From NCBI GenBank assembly GCA_019054805.1, contig JAHQIY010000016.1:1240001-1304000 (forward strand): a stretch of DNA of 64,000 bases, written 5' to 3'. Below are positions 1-11,498 of the stretch, in pieces. Position 1 is the first letter of the stretch. Each line of letters begins with the position of its first letter. The notes under the pieces were generated by a model. It was given only the letters and a program-made list of their open reading frames with translations. It was not told the origin of the DNA and made no database searches. Source of the stretch: Brachionus manjavacas. Lineage: Eukaryota > Rotifera > Eurotatoria > Ploima > Brachionidae. The position numbers were made by a program, and so were the translations under genes.

Positions 1-1174
1 TTGGTCGCTAGCCAAGCGTCAAACGCCGTATTCCGGTAAATGTAGGGGTCCAACGATTTGGCCACTTTGTAAGGCAAGGGCATCTTTTGAATTAAACTCA
101 TCTTTTGGAACAAAAAATAAAATTAAAAATACAATTTTTCTTTTTTCTAATAAAACATTTTACATGATCAGCGTCTTTTTTTGATTTCTTAATCCTTTGA
201 CTATTGAGCTTAATTTCATTGTTATTCTGATCGCTGGACAGCTCAGCGTTCTCCTCTCCATTGTTTTCCAAATCTGAATTTGTTGCCTCCAAGTCCTCGT
301 CGTCTTCTTCGAACTCGCTTTCCAAGCTTTCATCAGAATCGATTTCATTACTTTAAAAAAAAAATGAGACTAGGAAAAATTTCAGATTTTTTTAAACCAA
401 ATCCGTACCCGAACTCGTCATACTCTTTTATTTTCATGTACTCTTTGGGATAAATGGTGTCTGATTTGCGCAGCAGCTTTCTGGCCACGACCACTTGGTC
501 ACCTGAGCCAAACACTTTGTCATACAAAAGCTCGTAGACCAAAGCTGAAAATTTTATTAAAAAATAGTTTAGGAAAAAAAAATTCAATTTTTTAATTACA
601 CTGAATGACTGCGAGGTTGTCGCGGTGGATTTTGGTGAATATGGCATCAAAGTGGTTGTTGTACGAGTAGCACAGATAGAGTTTACTTTCGAAGCCGTTT
701 TGAGTCACATTCGTGCCTGGCTGATCTTGGTGTTGAAAAATAATAAAGTCCTTTCTTAAAATGAATTTTTAGATGAAGCAAAAAAAGTTATTTTTTTCTG
801 TTGTACTTGTAGAGCTTGGACATGGCTGCAATTTCGATTTGTCCCCCGTTTTCCAGAGGGTTCCTCATGGCCTCTAGGTAGTCATCAAAGGAAATATTGG
901 TCACATACTGGCACAACTCGTCTCTATGATCGCACATGTACCGTATGCATTCCTGTCTGACTTTTTCATGGTACATTTGACACGGGTATATTTGCTCGGC
1001 GACTGCGCGGAACAAACACGAGCCGTCTCTAGCTATGCGCTTCTTCCAAAGCCCTAGCGTGTCCAAGTAAATATCCATGGGATCCTCGGCTATCTGTGAC
1101 AAATCAAATGTTTTGGTGAATTTTTTCTTCAAGTCCTTGTTGACTAAATTTGTGCTATAAACACCCACGGACAT
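1..1174 (-). CDS. OTUD4: OTU-domain deubiquitinase, OTUD4-like (3' part outside window)
   Basis: Five exons can be joined in phase: 1174-807, 754-600, 544-409, 350-164 and 101-1 (continuing out of the window). The start is the ATG at 1174, which has a purine at -3. The OTU cysteine-protease domain begins near residue 35: DGSCLFRA carries the catalytic Asp and Cys, and NNHFDAIF in exon 2 carries the catalytic His region. Next come a YELLYDKVF block, an acidic Glu/Asp/Asn stretch (exon 4), and a segment with SLDPYIYRN and FDAWLAT matching the post-OTU block of animal OTUD4 proteins. The family hydrolyses ubiquitin chains (OTUD4 is reported on K48 and K63) in cytosol and nucleus. Introns are 48-62 bp with GT-AG ends. 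The order of blocks is as in vertebrate OTUD4, so orthology is likely; the C-terminal Tudor-like and low-complexity part is not visible. Confidence 0.9.
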
Positions 1175-2594
1175 TTTTGGTTTTTTTTTTTTCAAAATTT
1201 AAAACTTCACAAATTAATCTCAAGTTGGTTAATCAAAAAACAGATCTAAAATTTAAATTAAAACACGTGAATTGATGCCTAGATGTAATTACATGATGTG
1301 AAGTAAGAGCAGATTTTTGGTGTCGACGCGTCCTGCACGTCTAAATTTAACTAGCGGACCTGATTATTGAATAAAAATGGCGATCTTTTTACACAAGTTG
1401 AAACTTAAGCTAAATTTAATTTGTTCTCTCTTAATTTTTTTAATGAAACAAAACGAAGCAAATACACAAATCTTCTTATAGTATCTTTACTTGCTTCGTT
1501 TCAAGACTATTGCAAACCATCCTTGTCGAGTTTTGAAATTTTTGAATATCATCGTACATTTTCTAGCTGAAAAACAAAATTGAAAAAGATCGAGCTTTAT
1601 TTGAAAAATTTTATCCTTTTCTATTCAAGTATTTCTATCGAATAGTTTGTTATTGAGTATTGACAGGTTTTCATGGTCAAAAAATTAAGTTACCATTTTA
1701 ACGTGTGCCATTCGGGACTCAAGTTTTGGTGCAGTGAAGTTTTTTTATATTTTTTTTTGGTGGCTTTTTGAACACCTAAATGAATTCAGGTCAAATTTTC
1801 TTTTATTTAAATTTAATTTATCCTCTTGTTATTTTTGAGATTTTATCAAGCCTTTTTTTCTTTTATAAAAATTTGTAACATTATGCCAGTTTAAAAGGCA
1901 ATTTAAATAAGTCAATTTTTCTTGTATTTTAATTTGAATAATCTTTTTTTAATTAAATCAATTAAATCAAAATAGGATTTTTTTTAAATTAGAATTTTGG
2001 AAATTTAAAAATAAAAATTTTTAATTTGAATTAAATTTGAAAATAACCCGTCTATTTTTAATAAAAATTTTTAGTTTCAAAATTTTCTAGCCTATTTTTA
2101 GAAAATTTAAATTTTTCGTATAGTCGTGTCTGTTGATCTTTAATGAATTTTCTTAAATAAATTTAATTGAAAATAATTTCATGATTGCTAAACAGAAAGT
2201 TTAAGGGATAAGTGCATTGACTTTATATTCATTTTCGAGGCGTAAAAGTGACCATACATTATAAAAACAATATTTTTGTTTATAATATTTTTAAGAATTA
2301 AAAAAACCTACGATAACCTTAGGAATTTATTTTTTATTTTTTAATAAAATAAAATTAATTTTTAATTCATTTTGAAATTATCTTTGACTACTAATTTAAG
2401 AGTTATGTGAAAAAAATATCCAAATTACCTTATTTTACTTAAATGACACTTTCAAATAGTCTAAAATCTAGTTTGAAAATATTTAAATTTTTGATTAATT
2501 AGAATATGAGTGAATAAATTGCTGTATTTTAAAGTCAACAAAGGTAAACTTATTTCTTTAAAAATAATTAGAAATAGAATAAAAAACAGCAAGT
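1175..2594. other. intergenic, low-complexity AT-rich
   Basis: This stretch lies upstream of the OTUD4-like gene and the tRNA. It is mostly A/T homopolymer runs with no coding signal. It should contain the OTUD4 promoter, but no specific element is recognisable. Confidence 0.5.
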
Positions 2595-2666
2595 GGGGTT
2601 GTAGCTCAGTGGTAGAGCGTCCGCTTTGCATGCGGAAGGTCAGGGGATCGATCCCCCTCAACTCCA
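2595..2666 (+). tRNA. tRNA-Ala (anticodon TGC)
   Basis: A complete 72-nt cloverleaf. The acceptor stem GGGGTTG pairs with CAACTCC (one G-T), with A as discriminator. The D arm is AGCTCAGTGGTAGAGC. The anticodon stem TCCGC/GCGGA encloses TTTGCAT, giving anticodon TGC. The T stem AGGGG/CCCCT follows. There is no intron. A run of six T shortly downstream is a typical Pol III terminator. Confidence 0.97.
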
Positions 2667-3597
2667 AATTTTTTCCATATTTTTCTTCAAATGATTCTAA
2701 ATTCTGCTCTGTCAATAGCCTGGAATAAAAATAAATTAAAGAAAAATTAAATATTCAGCCCCTTTTTGATTGATAAATTTCGCTGATGCACTTTTAATTC
2801 TCTCATTTAGAGCTTTCATTAATCAGGCATTTTTAGGATTTTTTTGACCTAAAATCATTCAAGCTGATACTCTATTTTAAAATGGAGACTGTTTCCAAAG
2901 TATTTAATTTTTTTAACTTTTAATCTTTTGGCAGCTTTTAATTAACTATTTAAATTAGGAGCTCAAAAATCATTTTCTTTATATTTTTTCAAAAATAAAA
3001 TACCCCAAAAGTATTATGATAGAATTTAAATATTGAACGATTTGTCGAGATAAAATGTTTACAGAACTAAATCAAAAGTAATAATGGTGGATTAAGTTAA
3101 ATCTAAAAACAATTTAGTTTGTTTATTCAATAAATGCCTTTTCTCAAAAGATAACGTTAATAATTTTTTAAGTTGTAATTTATAAACAATTAAAGATAAA
3201 AAGTATTTGGTGTTCGATTAGCTCGGATTAGAGCCATGTTGAGCATGGATTAACACTTAGTCAATTCAGTCTATTTGTATCATTTTGTTTGAGGAATTGC
3301 GAGCAAAATATTTCAATAAATTATTATTTTATTTTTTTAAATGCAATATTAAATTTTTTTCTCTAATGTATATGTTTTTTTTCTTGTTAAAAAAAAAACC
3401 AAATTCTTTTATTGCTTATGCTAAATTATAATAAAATTATAAAGTATTTTTGTTTTCAAAAAAAAATTTTTTCTTTGATTATGTGTAACTTTGAAATAGT
3501 GCGTTGACTAATTATTAGTAATTTCAGGTACCTGAACATATATATTTATAAATATATTTATATACATAAAGTCGATTTGGTGACGATACAAACTACC
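2667..3597. other. intergenic before GCC2; short AT palindrome near its end
   Basis: AT-rich DNA without coding signal. Around 3538-3567 there is an alternating TATATATTTATAAATATA-type palindrome, about 30 bp before the GCC2 start codon. It may be part of the core promoter or just simple sequence. A small hairpin-prone stretch at 3210-3250 is not a recognisable RNA. Confidence 0.4.
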
Positions 3598-6500
3598 ATG
3601 GGTGATGAAGGTTCATCATCTAAAGTATCACTTATATTTTTTAATCTCGAGTGATTCCATCTAATTTTTACTAAAGCTCGATAATCTCTCCAGAGATGAT
3701 TTGGTTAAACTAGTCAAAAAGTATATTATCCTAAACAAACAATTGCGAGCCAAAGGCGAAGGTATCCAAACTTTTTCACTTTTTTTGTTTAAATTGATAT
3801 TTATTTAAATTAAAGACTTAGCCAAACGAGTTGAATCAAAAACTTGTAATAACAATCAAGCCGAAATAAACAATTCGGACGTCACAAAGGTAATCATTTT
3901 TTCCCTAAGAATTAAGAGGTTATCAAATCGTATAAGATTTAATTTGGGCTTTTTTTAAACTCACTAAAAATCGGACTAAGCCTAAAAATTTAGTGTTTAT
4001 TTTTCTTGATGGCTAAAAGTTGGCTGAATTTTATTTATTCTAAGAAATTTTAATTTTATGGAACTAAATCAAAAGTCTTAAAAGTAAAAAGAAAAGAAGA
4101 ATAATTAAAATATTTTGTTTATTATTAAGTCAAATTTGCGTTTATTCGAATTTTCCGAGAGGATAAATTTCATGGAATAAAAAAATTGATAAAACTTTAA
4201 TTAAATATTTTTATTCAAAAATTAAATTTTAATCCTATTTCATAAAAAATTACTAAATCTTTGTTCTTTTTTGAAAATCTTTTATTTTCTTTTTTAACTC
4301 TCATTTAATTTCTTATTCTTTTAGCCATATTATTAGATGAACTATTATTCTTTTAAAAAATAAAATTAAAATATTCCTGCTTAATACAAAATAATCACAT
4401 AGCACTTTATCATAAAAGTTTCTAAATTTTTCTCCTGGAACTCAAGCTAAAGCAAATTTTTTTGATGATGCAGCCTAAATTTATTATTTTGATTCATATA
4501 TAAAAGGTATTTACATTTAAATGTTCTAGAAAAGGCTTATAGAGTATGAATTTAGGCTTTAAAGCTAAACAATCAGATTAAATTGAGTCGACTGTTTAAG
4601 TTAAAAATAAAAATAATAACAAAAATATTAATAAAAAACATTTTTTTATTTTAAAATAATTCCAATATAGTCCAAAGGTTTATTTAAATAAAAAGAGATT
4701 GACACTATTTATTCAATGAATACTAAAATATTGAAGTTTTTTTATTTTAAAATCCCAAAAAAAAATTAAAACTAGATAAAATAAACAAATTTTTTTGTTT
4801 TGTTATATAATGGCAATTTCGAGATTAAAAAAGAAAATTATTTTTATAACAAAGGATTTGAATCAACGCATTGATGAATTGACCGAATCGAATGGACAAT
4901 TGAGCAATGAGAACTGCGTTCTCAAAGAACAAATTAAAGTATTAGAATAAAAAATTTAAATCAATTTAAAATATTTTAAAATAAAGTCTTTAAATGATGA
5001 AATCGAAAGTCTGTCATCGAATCTGGAGGAATACAAGTCATTTAGGCACGAATTCGAACCTCAGCTAGAGAATGCTCAGCGCGAAATCACCCTAAATAAG
5101 TCAATACTAGAAATGCTTAATAACGAAATTAAGCTTTTAAACTCGGAAAAAGTTCAATTGGAAAAACGCTTGTACAATCGGCGCATTGGTACGCCATCAG
5201 TTATTGTCGAGGAAGATGAAGAAGACCTCGAAGCCGAAAGAAGAGGTGAAGACTATTCAAACAACGAACTAGATCCAATTACGGAAGAAGAACAGGATTT
5301 GAACGAAGCAGAAACCATCGAGAATTACAAGAAAGAAGAATATGACAAAGACATTGAGTACTTGCATAAGAGTAAAATTGAAAATGGTCAAGTAATGGCA
5401 CTTAACAAACAACTCGAGGACATGACTTTTTATCTTGATGAATTAAAAATAGAACTCGAATCTGAAAAGGAGAAAAATGCCGAATATGCTTCGGAAATTG
5501 AAAATTTAAAAAAAAAAATTGCTGGAACAAATTGTCCAAATGAAGCCACTGATAGCTCTGTCCGATTTGAGAAATTTTTAAATTATGTTAAAAATAGTTT
5601 TGATGACAACCTCAGTGAATTTGGTGATGAAATGAATGAATTAGAGAAGCAGATAGTTGAGAAAGTGAAGACAAAAATGGACGAAATCCGAAAAGAGAGC
5701 GAAAATAGAAAATATTTCGAAAATCAATTGGAAAAAGTAATCCAAAATAACAGAAAAGAAATAGAGGAACTGGAAACCAATATTGGATGTTTGACCAAGT
5801 CAAAGCAAGAATATGAGGCAAAAATCAAAAGTGTTGAAAATGAACTGGAAAATGAAAGACAAAATTTTAAAAAATATGAAAAAGAAGTGTCCAAATCAAA
5901 GGTTTTGAACTTGGAAATAGCTGATTATGAGAAGTCTATTAAGACTTTGAATTCTCAAATAGCTTCAAAGGACAAAGAAATTGCTGATTTGAAGCAGGAA
6001 GAGAAAATGAGTAAAGAAAATGTAGCGAAATTGAACCAGAATGTGGAAAAATTGGAAAGAGAGCGTGACGACGAGAAGGATAAAGTTATAAAGCTCCAAC
6101 AAACTTTAGTTAAAGCTAAAAAAGATATAAATGAAGCTAAGGCACATGAAACTGATCATTTAAACAATGAAGCAATGCTAAATGCCAAATTAGAACAAGC
6201 GCATCAAGATATCGAAAATTACAAGGTTGGCATTTTCTTTTAAATTTTTTTACCAATAATCTTTACATATTTGAACAAGCAAATTAATTTAAATTTAAAA
6301 AAATTATATTCTCACTATTAAATGATTTAAATTTAAAATTTAGTTAGCTAGTCAATTCTTTTTATGAATTTTTAAAATCATCATCGAATTCTCATTTTCA
6401 TATCATTTTTGGGACTATTCACTTTTAAGGAACTAAATAAAAGCAGAATAAAAATTAGCTTATTAGCTAAAAAATTTTAAAATAAAATCATTTTTTATAA

Positions 6501-9147
6501 ATTAAATTATAAATTCTTTACCTTCAAAAAATGGTAAAATATCAATGATTAAATTGTCATATAAATTAAACCGGGTCCGGGACAGATTCATGGTTTAGGA
6601 ATTCGGGTATGTTGAAGATTAGAAAACTATCAGTTTACTTAACTTTAAGTTTTAATAATTTTTTGTAAACTTAGTTTATTTTATTTTGTAAATTGAAATA
6701 TTTGATAGATATATTCAAAAAGCAACGAAAAAGTTAAGTTAATCCCAATCTAATTTTTTTTTTAAACAAAAAATAAAACAGATAATTTTATAATTTATCT
6801 AAAAAAACAGTAATTAAGTGTAATAAAAATCAAAATTCCTATACAAAAAAGATAAAATAGAATAAGTTAAGCAAACAATCATAACTTGAATTTTAGTAAA
6901 AGCGAAAATAAAAAAGATCAAAGAGAATAAATAAAGAGGATAAATAGAGATAATTTAGTGCTCCTTTTTAAAAATTATTAAATTTTCTTTACTAAAAATT
7001 TGAACAAGAAAAATAATATTTGATTTTTAGAAGATTGAACAAAAAGAAGGCTAAAATAAATTCTAACTTTTTGTTTTTTACATGAGATTATTGCTTGATG
7101 CCTTATGGTCCATGTGATCAGCAGTTAAAGGAAAAGAAGATAATTGTTAATAAAATTTAACCTGAATTTGAAAAAGTTGCATTTTGATTTATTTTGACAA
7201 GGTTTCTTCTTTTTAGCAGATTATTGTTATTAAATTTTTTCTTAAAAATTTTGAACTCCATAATCTTTATTATAGAATTCATTATCTTTACTAGTAAAGG
7301 GTATCCGAGAAGGAATGATAGTTTTTAAATTGAAAAAATGACCTTATTTAGCTAGATTCTCGATATTTAGTTCGAAAATATCTATTCAAATAATTTTATA
7401 AAAGTTTTATTGAATTTTCTTAATATTAAAATAATTAAAGACTGTATAAAATTGACACTACTATAAATTACTTTAAAGGATTTAAAAATGAAAAATTTAT
7501 TTCGAATACCCCAAATTTTTCTATTTTTTTTCCCCAAATATTAAATAAAATTCCCCAATTGTAAAAGTTTTACTTAAAAAATTAGTTAACCAGAAATTAT
7601 TTAGAATTTATTTTTAGTCTTCATTTAAGTACAATATTTTAAAAATCAAAGATCAGTTTTATCTTCCTTAAAAAATCTATCACTTATTAAGTGTATCTAA
7701 ATTTATTAAAAAATTGGATCAAATTATTAAAAAACTTAAGATTCAAATTGCCGAATTGGGCTCTGAAAAACAAAGACTTCAAGACAAATTACAATCAACC
7801 AGCGACACTTATAGTCGTTCAAATCATTTTTTGGAGTCGAAAAATCAAACATATCAAGAAGAGATCGAAAATTTGAAGCAAAAATTAAATACTGTTCAAA
7901 ATGAATACGAAAACTATAAAATAAAAGCTCAACAGGCTTTTAGGAAACAAAAAGAACAAAGTGTGCCCAGCACCCAAGGGCTTACCGAAGCCGAACTTCA
8001 AAAATGCTTTCAAGATAACGAGCAATTAAAGCTGCTAAACGCAAAATTGAATGAAAAATTGGATGAAAACTCGGAAAAAATAGTTATTTTAGAAAAGGAA
8101 AGTGAAATTACTCAAGAGGAATACTCTAGAGTACTTGATCGGTACACCAAGCTTTTGAATGAGCTTAAAGAAAAGGAGACTGCATGGAAATCTAGATTTG
8201 AAGAATTGGAAAAACATTCTTTAAATAAAGTCGAAGAAAACCAGGAGTCTGTCAGAAATTTAAAGATTGAAAACGAAGCCTTGGTAGCTCAGCATAAGGA
8301 AAAAATTAGAAATTTAAACAATCAACATTTGCACACAGTTGATTCATTACAAGTCAAGTTGGACGATAGTAGACGCGAAATTGAACGTTTAAATAGAGTA
8401 TTACAGGAACTTAGAAACAAATCTCCATCGCCCGGCAACTTAACTCCGAACAACTCTTTCCTTCAAGCTCATTCTCGGGCCGATTCTGGTCAAATTAGCA
8501 ACTTAGCTAGGAACAATTTTATTCTTGGCATGGATGCGAGTCAAATATCTGAAGTAAATTTTAAAAATTTTTAAATAAAATTTTCATTTATTGTGTTATT
8601 TAGAAATCAGACAATGAAGAGAATAAAAATTCATTGCTAACTTTAGAACAGCTTTTAAATGAACCATCGCTTGCACACACCGAACCAAGTGACTCCAAAA
8701 TGTTGATTAGTCAAATATCTCAATTGAAAAATGATCTAACAAAATCAAAACTTCAATTAGATCATTTAAATGAGCTTTTAAATGAGAGCGAGTTGAACAA
8801 TGCTCGTTTGAATGAACAAATTAATTTGTTGAAAGAGGAGATAAGACGATTGGAACGTAATCAGGAAAGAGATAAATCTATTTCCAACATGGAATACCTA
8901 AAGAATGTTGTTTGCAAATTTTTAACTCTATCGACGACTCAAGAAAAATCTCAACTATTGCCAGTTCTTACTACAATGTTGAAATTAAACCAAGAAGAGC
9001 AAAACGCCATCATGAATTTTGCCAAAAGTATTGTTATTTTCTTGAAATTGTATCAGATTAATTTAATTTTTTTGTTCAGATAATCACAGTGAAAAAGATT
9101 CCCAAACCACTGGTTGGACAAATTTTTTACCGAAATGGTCATCATAA
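3598..9147 (+). CDS. GCC2: golgin GCC2 / GCC185 orthologue (GRIP and coiled-coil protein)
   Basis: Eight exons sum exactly to 938 codons (937 aa): 3598-3624, 3677-3761, 3816-3889, 4855-4938, 4987-6225, 7741-8553, 8604-9027 and 9080-9147. GCC2 is a peripheral trans-Golgi tether for endosome-derived vesicles; its GRIP domain binds Arl1 or Rab GTPases. Three parts match. The N-terminus (LSRDDLVKLVKKY) resembles the GCC2 start block. The centre is a continuous heptad coiled coil with NLEIADYEKSIKTLN and AHETDHLNNEAML. The C-terminus has LLKEEIRRLERNQERDKS and then NMEYLKNVVCKF, the GRIP core with its invariant Tyr, ending in a TGWTNFLPKWSS tail like that of GCC2. The vertebrate protein is nearly twice as long, so the middle coil is shorter here. 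Short introns are about 50 bp; two are long (3890-4854 and 6226-7740). Confidence 0.94.
6226..7740 (+). other. long GCC2 intron, AT-rich
   Basis: This 1515-bp intron separates codons that are adjacent in the GCC2 family (ENYK then IQIAEL), which fixes both splice sites: GTTGGC donor and ACTTAAG acceptor. It holds AT-rich sequence and no exon I can support. Near 6573-6584 the 12-mer gggtccgggaca stands out from the AT background and recurs at 40521-40532. Confidence 0.7.
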
Positions 9148-9276
9148 TTTTTTGTTTTTCTTTACATTGTTTTTATTTAATTAATTTATAAAAATTGAAA
9201 AACTGATATAACAAATGCGCTATATTTTTTTTAATTTTGAAAAAATTTGACAAAAATTTCATTCTTTTTCTAAGTA

Positions 9277-9282
9277 ATAAAA
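9277..9282 (+). terminator. probable GCC2 polyadenylation signal
   Basis: An AATAAA hexamer 130 bp after the GCC2 stop codon and about 120 bp before the next gene's ATG. It is the best-placed hexamer in this very short intergenic space. Confidence 0.5.
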
Positions 9283-9400
9283 TAGATTTTATGAACATTT
9301 AATTTTCAATCTTGTATAAAAAGAATATTTTAAATTTAAACTTAACATATTTCTAATAGAATTGTTTTTAAATATTTTTTTTAATTTTTTGAATAAAGAA

Positions 9401-11221
9401 ATGAGCCATCAAAGAATTAATAATGAGCTGGATCAGACATTAGTAAAGATAGTCTATCGTGAGGGCAATAATTCTGGTCGTTCCAGCCAAAACGACGAAT
9501 TTGTCAACCAAAGCAGATATGTCAATTTTTTTGGAATTCAGTTTCAAATGAACAAAACCCAATTTATCACGATTGTTTTACTAATGGGCTATTTTTTTTT
9601 ATCTGCGGCTTATTATTCCTTGTTTGCGCCATTTTTCCCCTCAGAAGCAATAAACAAGCATTTATCAAAGACTCAGATAGGAATAATATTTGGCATGTTC
9701 GAGCTGGTCATATTTATTTTATCTCCATATTTTGGAAAAAATGTAAGAAAAAAATTTTAATTTTTCTCTCTAATTTAAACATTATCAGCTAGAACATTTT
9801 GGAATAAGATTTTTGTTCGTGGGTGGACTGTTTATTAATAGTGGTAGTCAATTTTTATTTGGATTTCTGGATTTATGTCCAGACGGAATCGTGTTTTTTA
9901 TCATGTGTATTTTTTGTAGAGCAGTAACTGGAATCGGAGTATCAATGGGACTTTCATTCGCAATTGTTGGTCACTATTTTCCTGATAGAATCTCTTTTTT
10001 TGTCTCGCTTTTAGAAATTTTTAATGGTCTAGGATTCATGGTATACATTCACCTTTAATTCTTAGTTAAATATGACTTATTTATTTAAGATCGGACCTGT
10101 AATAGGGGGCTTTTTATATCAATTAGGGTATCAAATTTTTTCAACTAAATTTAAATTAAAAACAATTTATTTGTAGTGGATTCCGACTTCCGTTTTTTGT
10201 CATGGGTGGTTTTTTGTTCATACTCTTTATCATAGCGTTGCTTTTTTTTCCAGATGTCAGAGATTGCGCGCAACCAAGAGAAAGTCTTCCTATGATTCCA
10301 TTTTTAAAAATACCAAGGCTTATAATCACACTTTTGTTGGTATTTATGTGCGCTTTGTCAATCGGTTTTGTCCAGCCATCAATAGAACTTCATCTTTTAC
10401 CAGTAATTAAATTGAAAAAGACGCATCAAATTTTAATTGTTTTCAAAAGTTAAACTTATCACCAATTCAAATAGCATTTATTTTGATGGCACCATCTCTC
10501 TTGTACATCGTTTCAACACCATTAATTGGATACCTATGTGATAAGGTATTGAAAATTTTTTTTTTTAATAATTAATTAGTATAGTTATATTTTAGTTTAA
10601 ACATTTAATGAAATGGTTCATGCTGTTTAGCACTTTGATTGCAGCTATTTCTTTTGGTTTAATAGCACCAATGTCAATTTTAAATCTTAAATTGTAATTT
10701 AAAAAAGGTTTTAATTTAGAAAAATATATTTTGCCGAATTTCAGTGATTTGCTTACATTTATGATGGGTTATTTGGGATTTGGATTGAGTATTGGTGGTT
10801 TGGCTATACCTGGATATTCAGAGCTATTACGAATAGCAACGTAATTTTAGACGATAGATAAAATTTTCAATTTTTTTTTAATTTAACACTCAGAGAAAAA
10901 GGTTATGCTAATGATTTGAGGACTCAAGGTGTTATATCCGGATTATTTAGCTCAACTTGGTCTTCTGGGTATCTTTAGTTTGAATAAAAAATTGAAAGCT
11001 ATTTTAGTATGATTTTAAGATCATTAGTGGGACCAATAGTTGGTGGGTATGTAGTGGACAAAATTGGCTTCGAATTGGCATCAACTGGAATAGTTTTTGC
11101 TTTTTTAATATCTGCAATTATATCAATTTTTTTCTTAGTAAATGATTGTTGTTGTATTTTTTCTAAAAAAAGATATGCAGATCCATCATTGCCAGAGAGG
11201 GCACCCCTACTGAATGATTGA
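9401..11221 (+). CDS. SLC18B1: MFS transporter, SLC18B1-like (polyamine/amine transporter)
   Basis: Nine exons sum to 479 codons (478 aa): 9401-9742, 9789-10040, 10090-10127, 10177-10402, 10450-10545, 10596-10693, 10745-10840, 10894-10968 and 11008-11221. All introns are 40-55 bp and GT-AG. The length and about 12 hydrophobic segments fit SLC18B1, a vesicular major-facilitator protein that exchanges polyamines for protons. Family blocks are visible: SLFAPFFPSEA in TM1, a FLFGFLDLCPDG loop, NGLGFMIGPVIGGFLYQ across the exon 2-3 junction, and TQGVISGLFSSTWSSG with LVGPIVGGYVVDKIGFE near the end. The C-terminus keeps an acidic/dileucine-like ERAPLL sorting motif. The substrate is inferred from the family. 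The gene starts only 254 bp after GCC2 and converges with the PABPN1-like gene. Confidence 0.92.
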
Positions 11222-11498
11222 ATTCTTTTTTATTTACAAATTAATTTAAGATATTTAATTAGATTTTATTTATTTTCTAAATATACAAACAAATCTTAAA
11301 TAATCAATATTCGAACTAATAAATGCCAAAAAATTTTTAAAAATAATTATTTAAATAAATTTAAATCAACCAAAAAGATAAAGCAATCTAAAAAAAATTA
11401 TTTTTACTTTATTCATCTAGAAACTTGATTGATTTCTTAAGAAATTTAAATTAATTCTTAAAAATTACTCTCTTTAAATAAAAGACTTAATGGGTACA
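11222..11498. other. short convergent intergenic space
   Basis: 277 bp between the stop codons of two convergent genes. It contains AATAAA-like hexamers on the plus strand (around 11317) and TTTATT (AATAAA on the minus strand) around 11265, so the 3' ends may overlap. Confidence 0.4.

Noticed and set aside
3210-3250. Hairpin-like GCTCGGATTAGAGC / CCATGTTGAGCATGG stretch as a small RNA
   Set aside because: Two short stems without any known RNA motif or promoter; could be chance.
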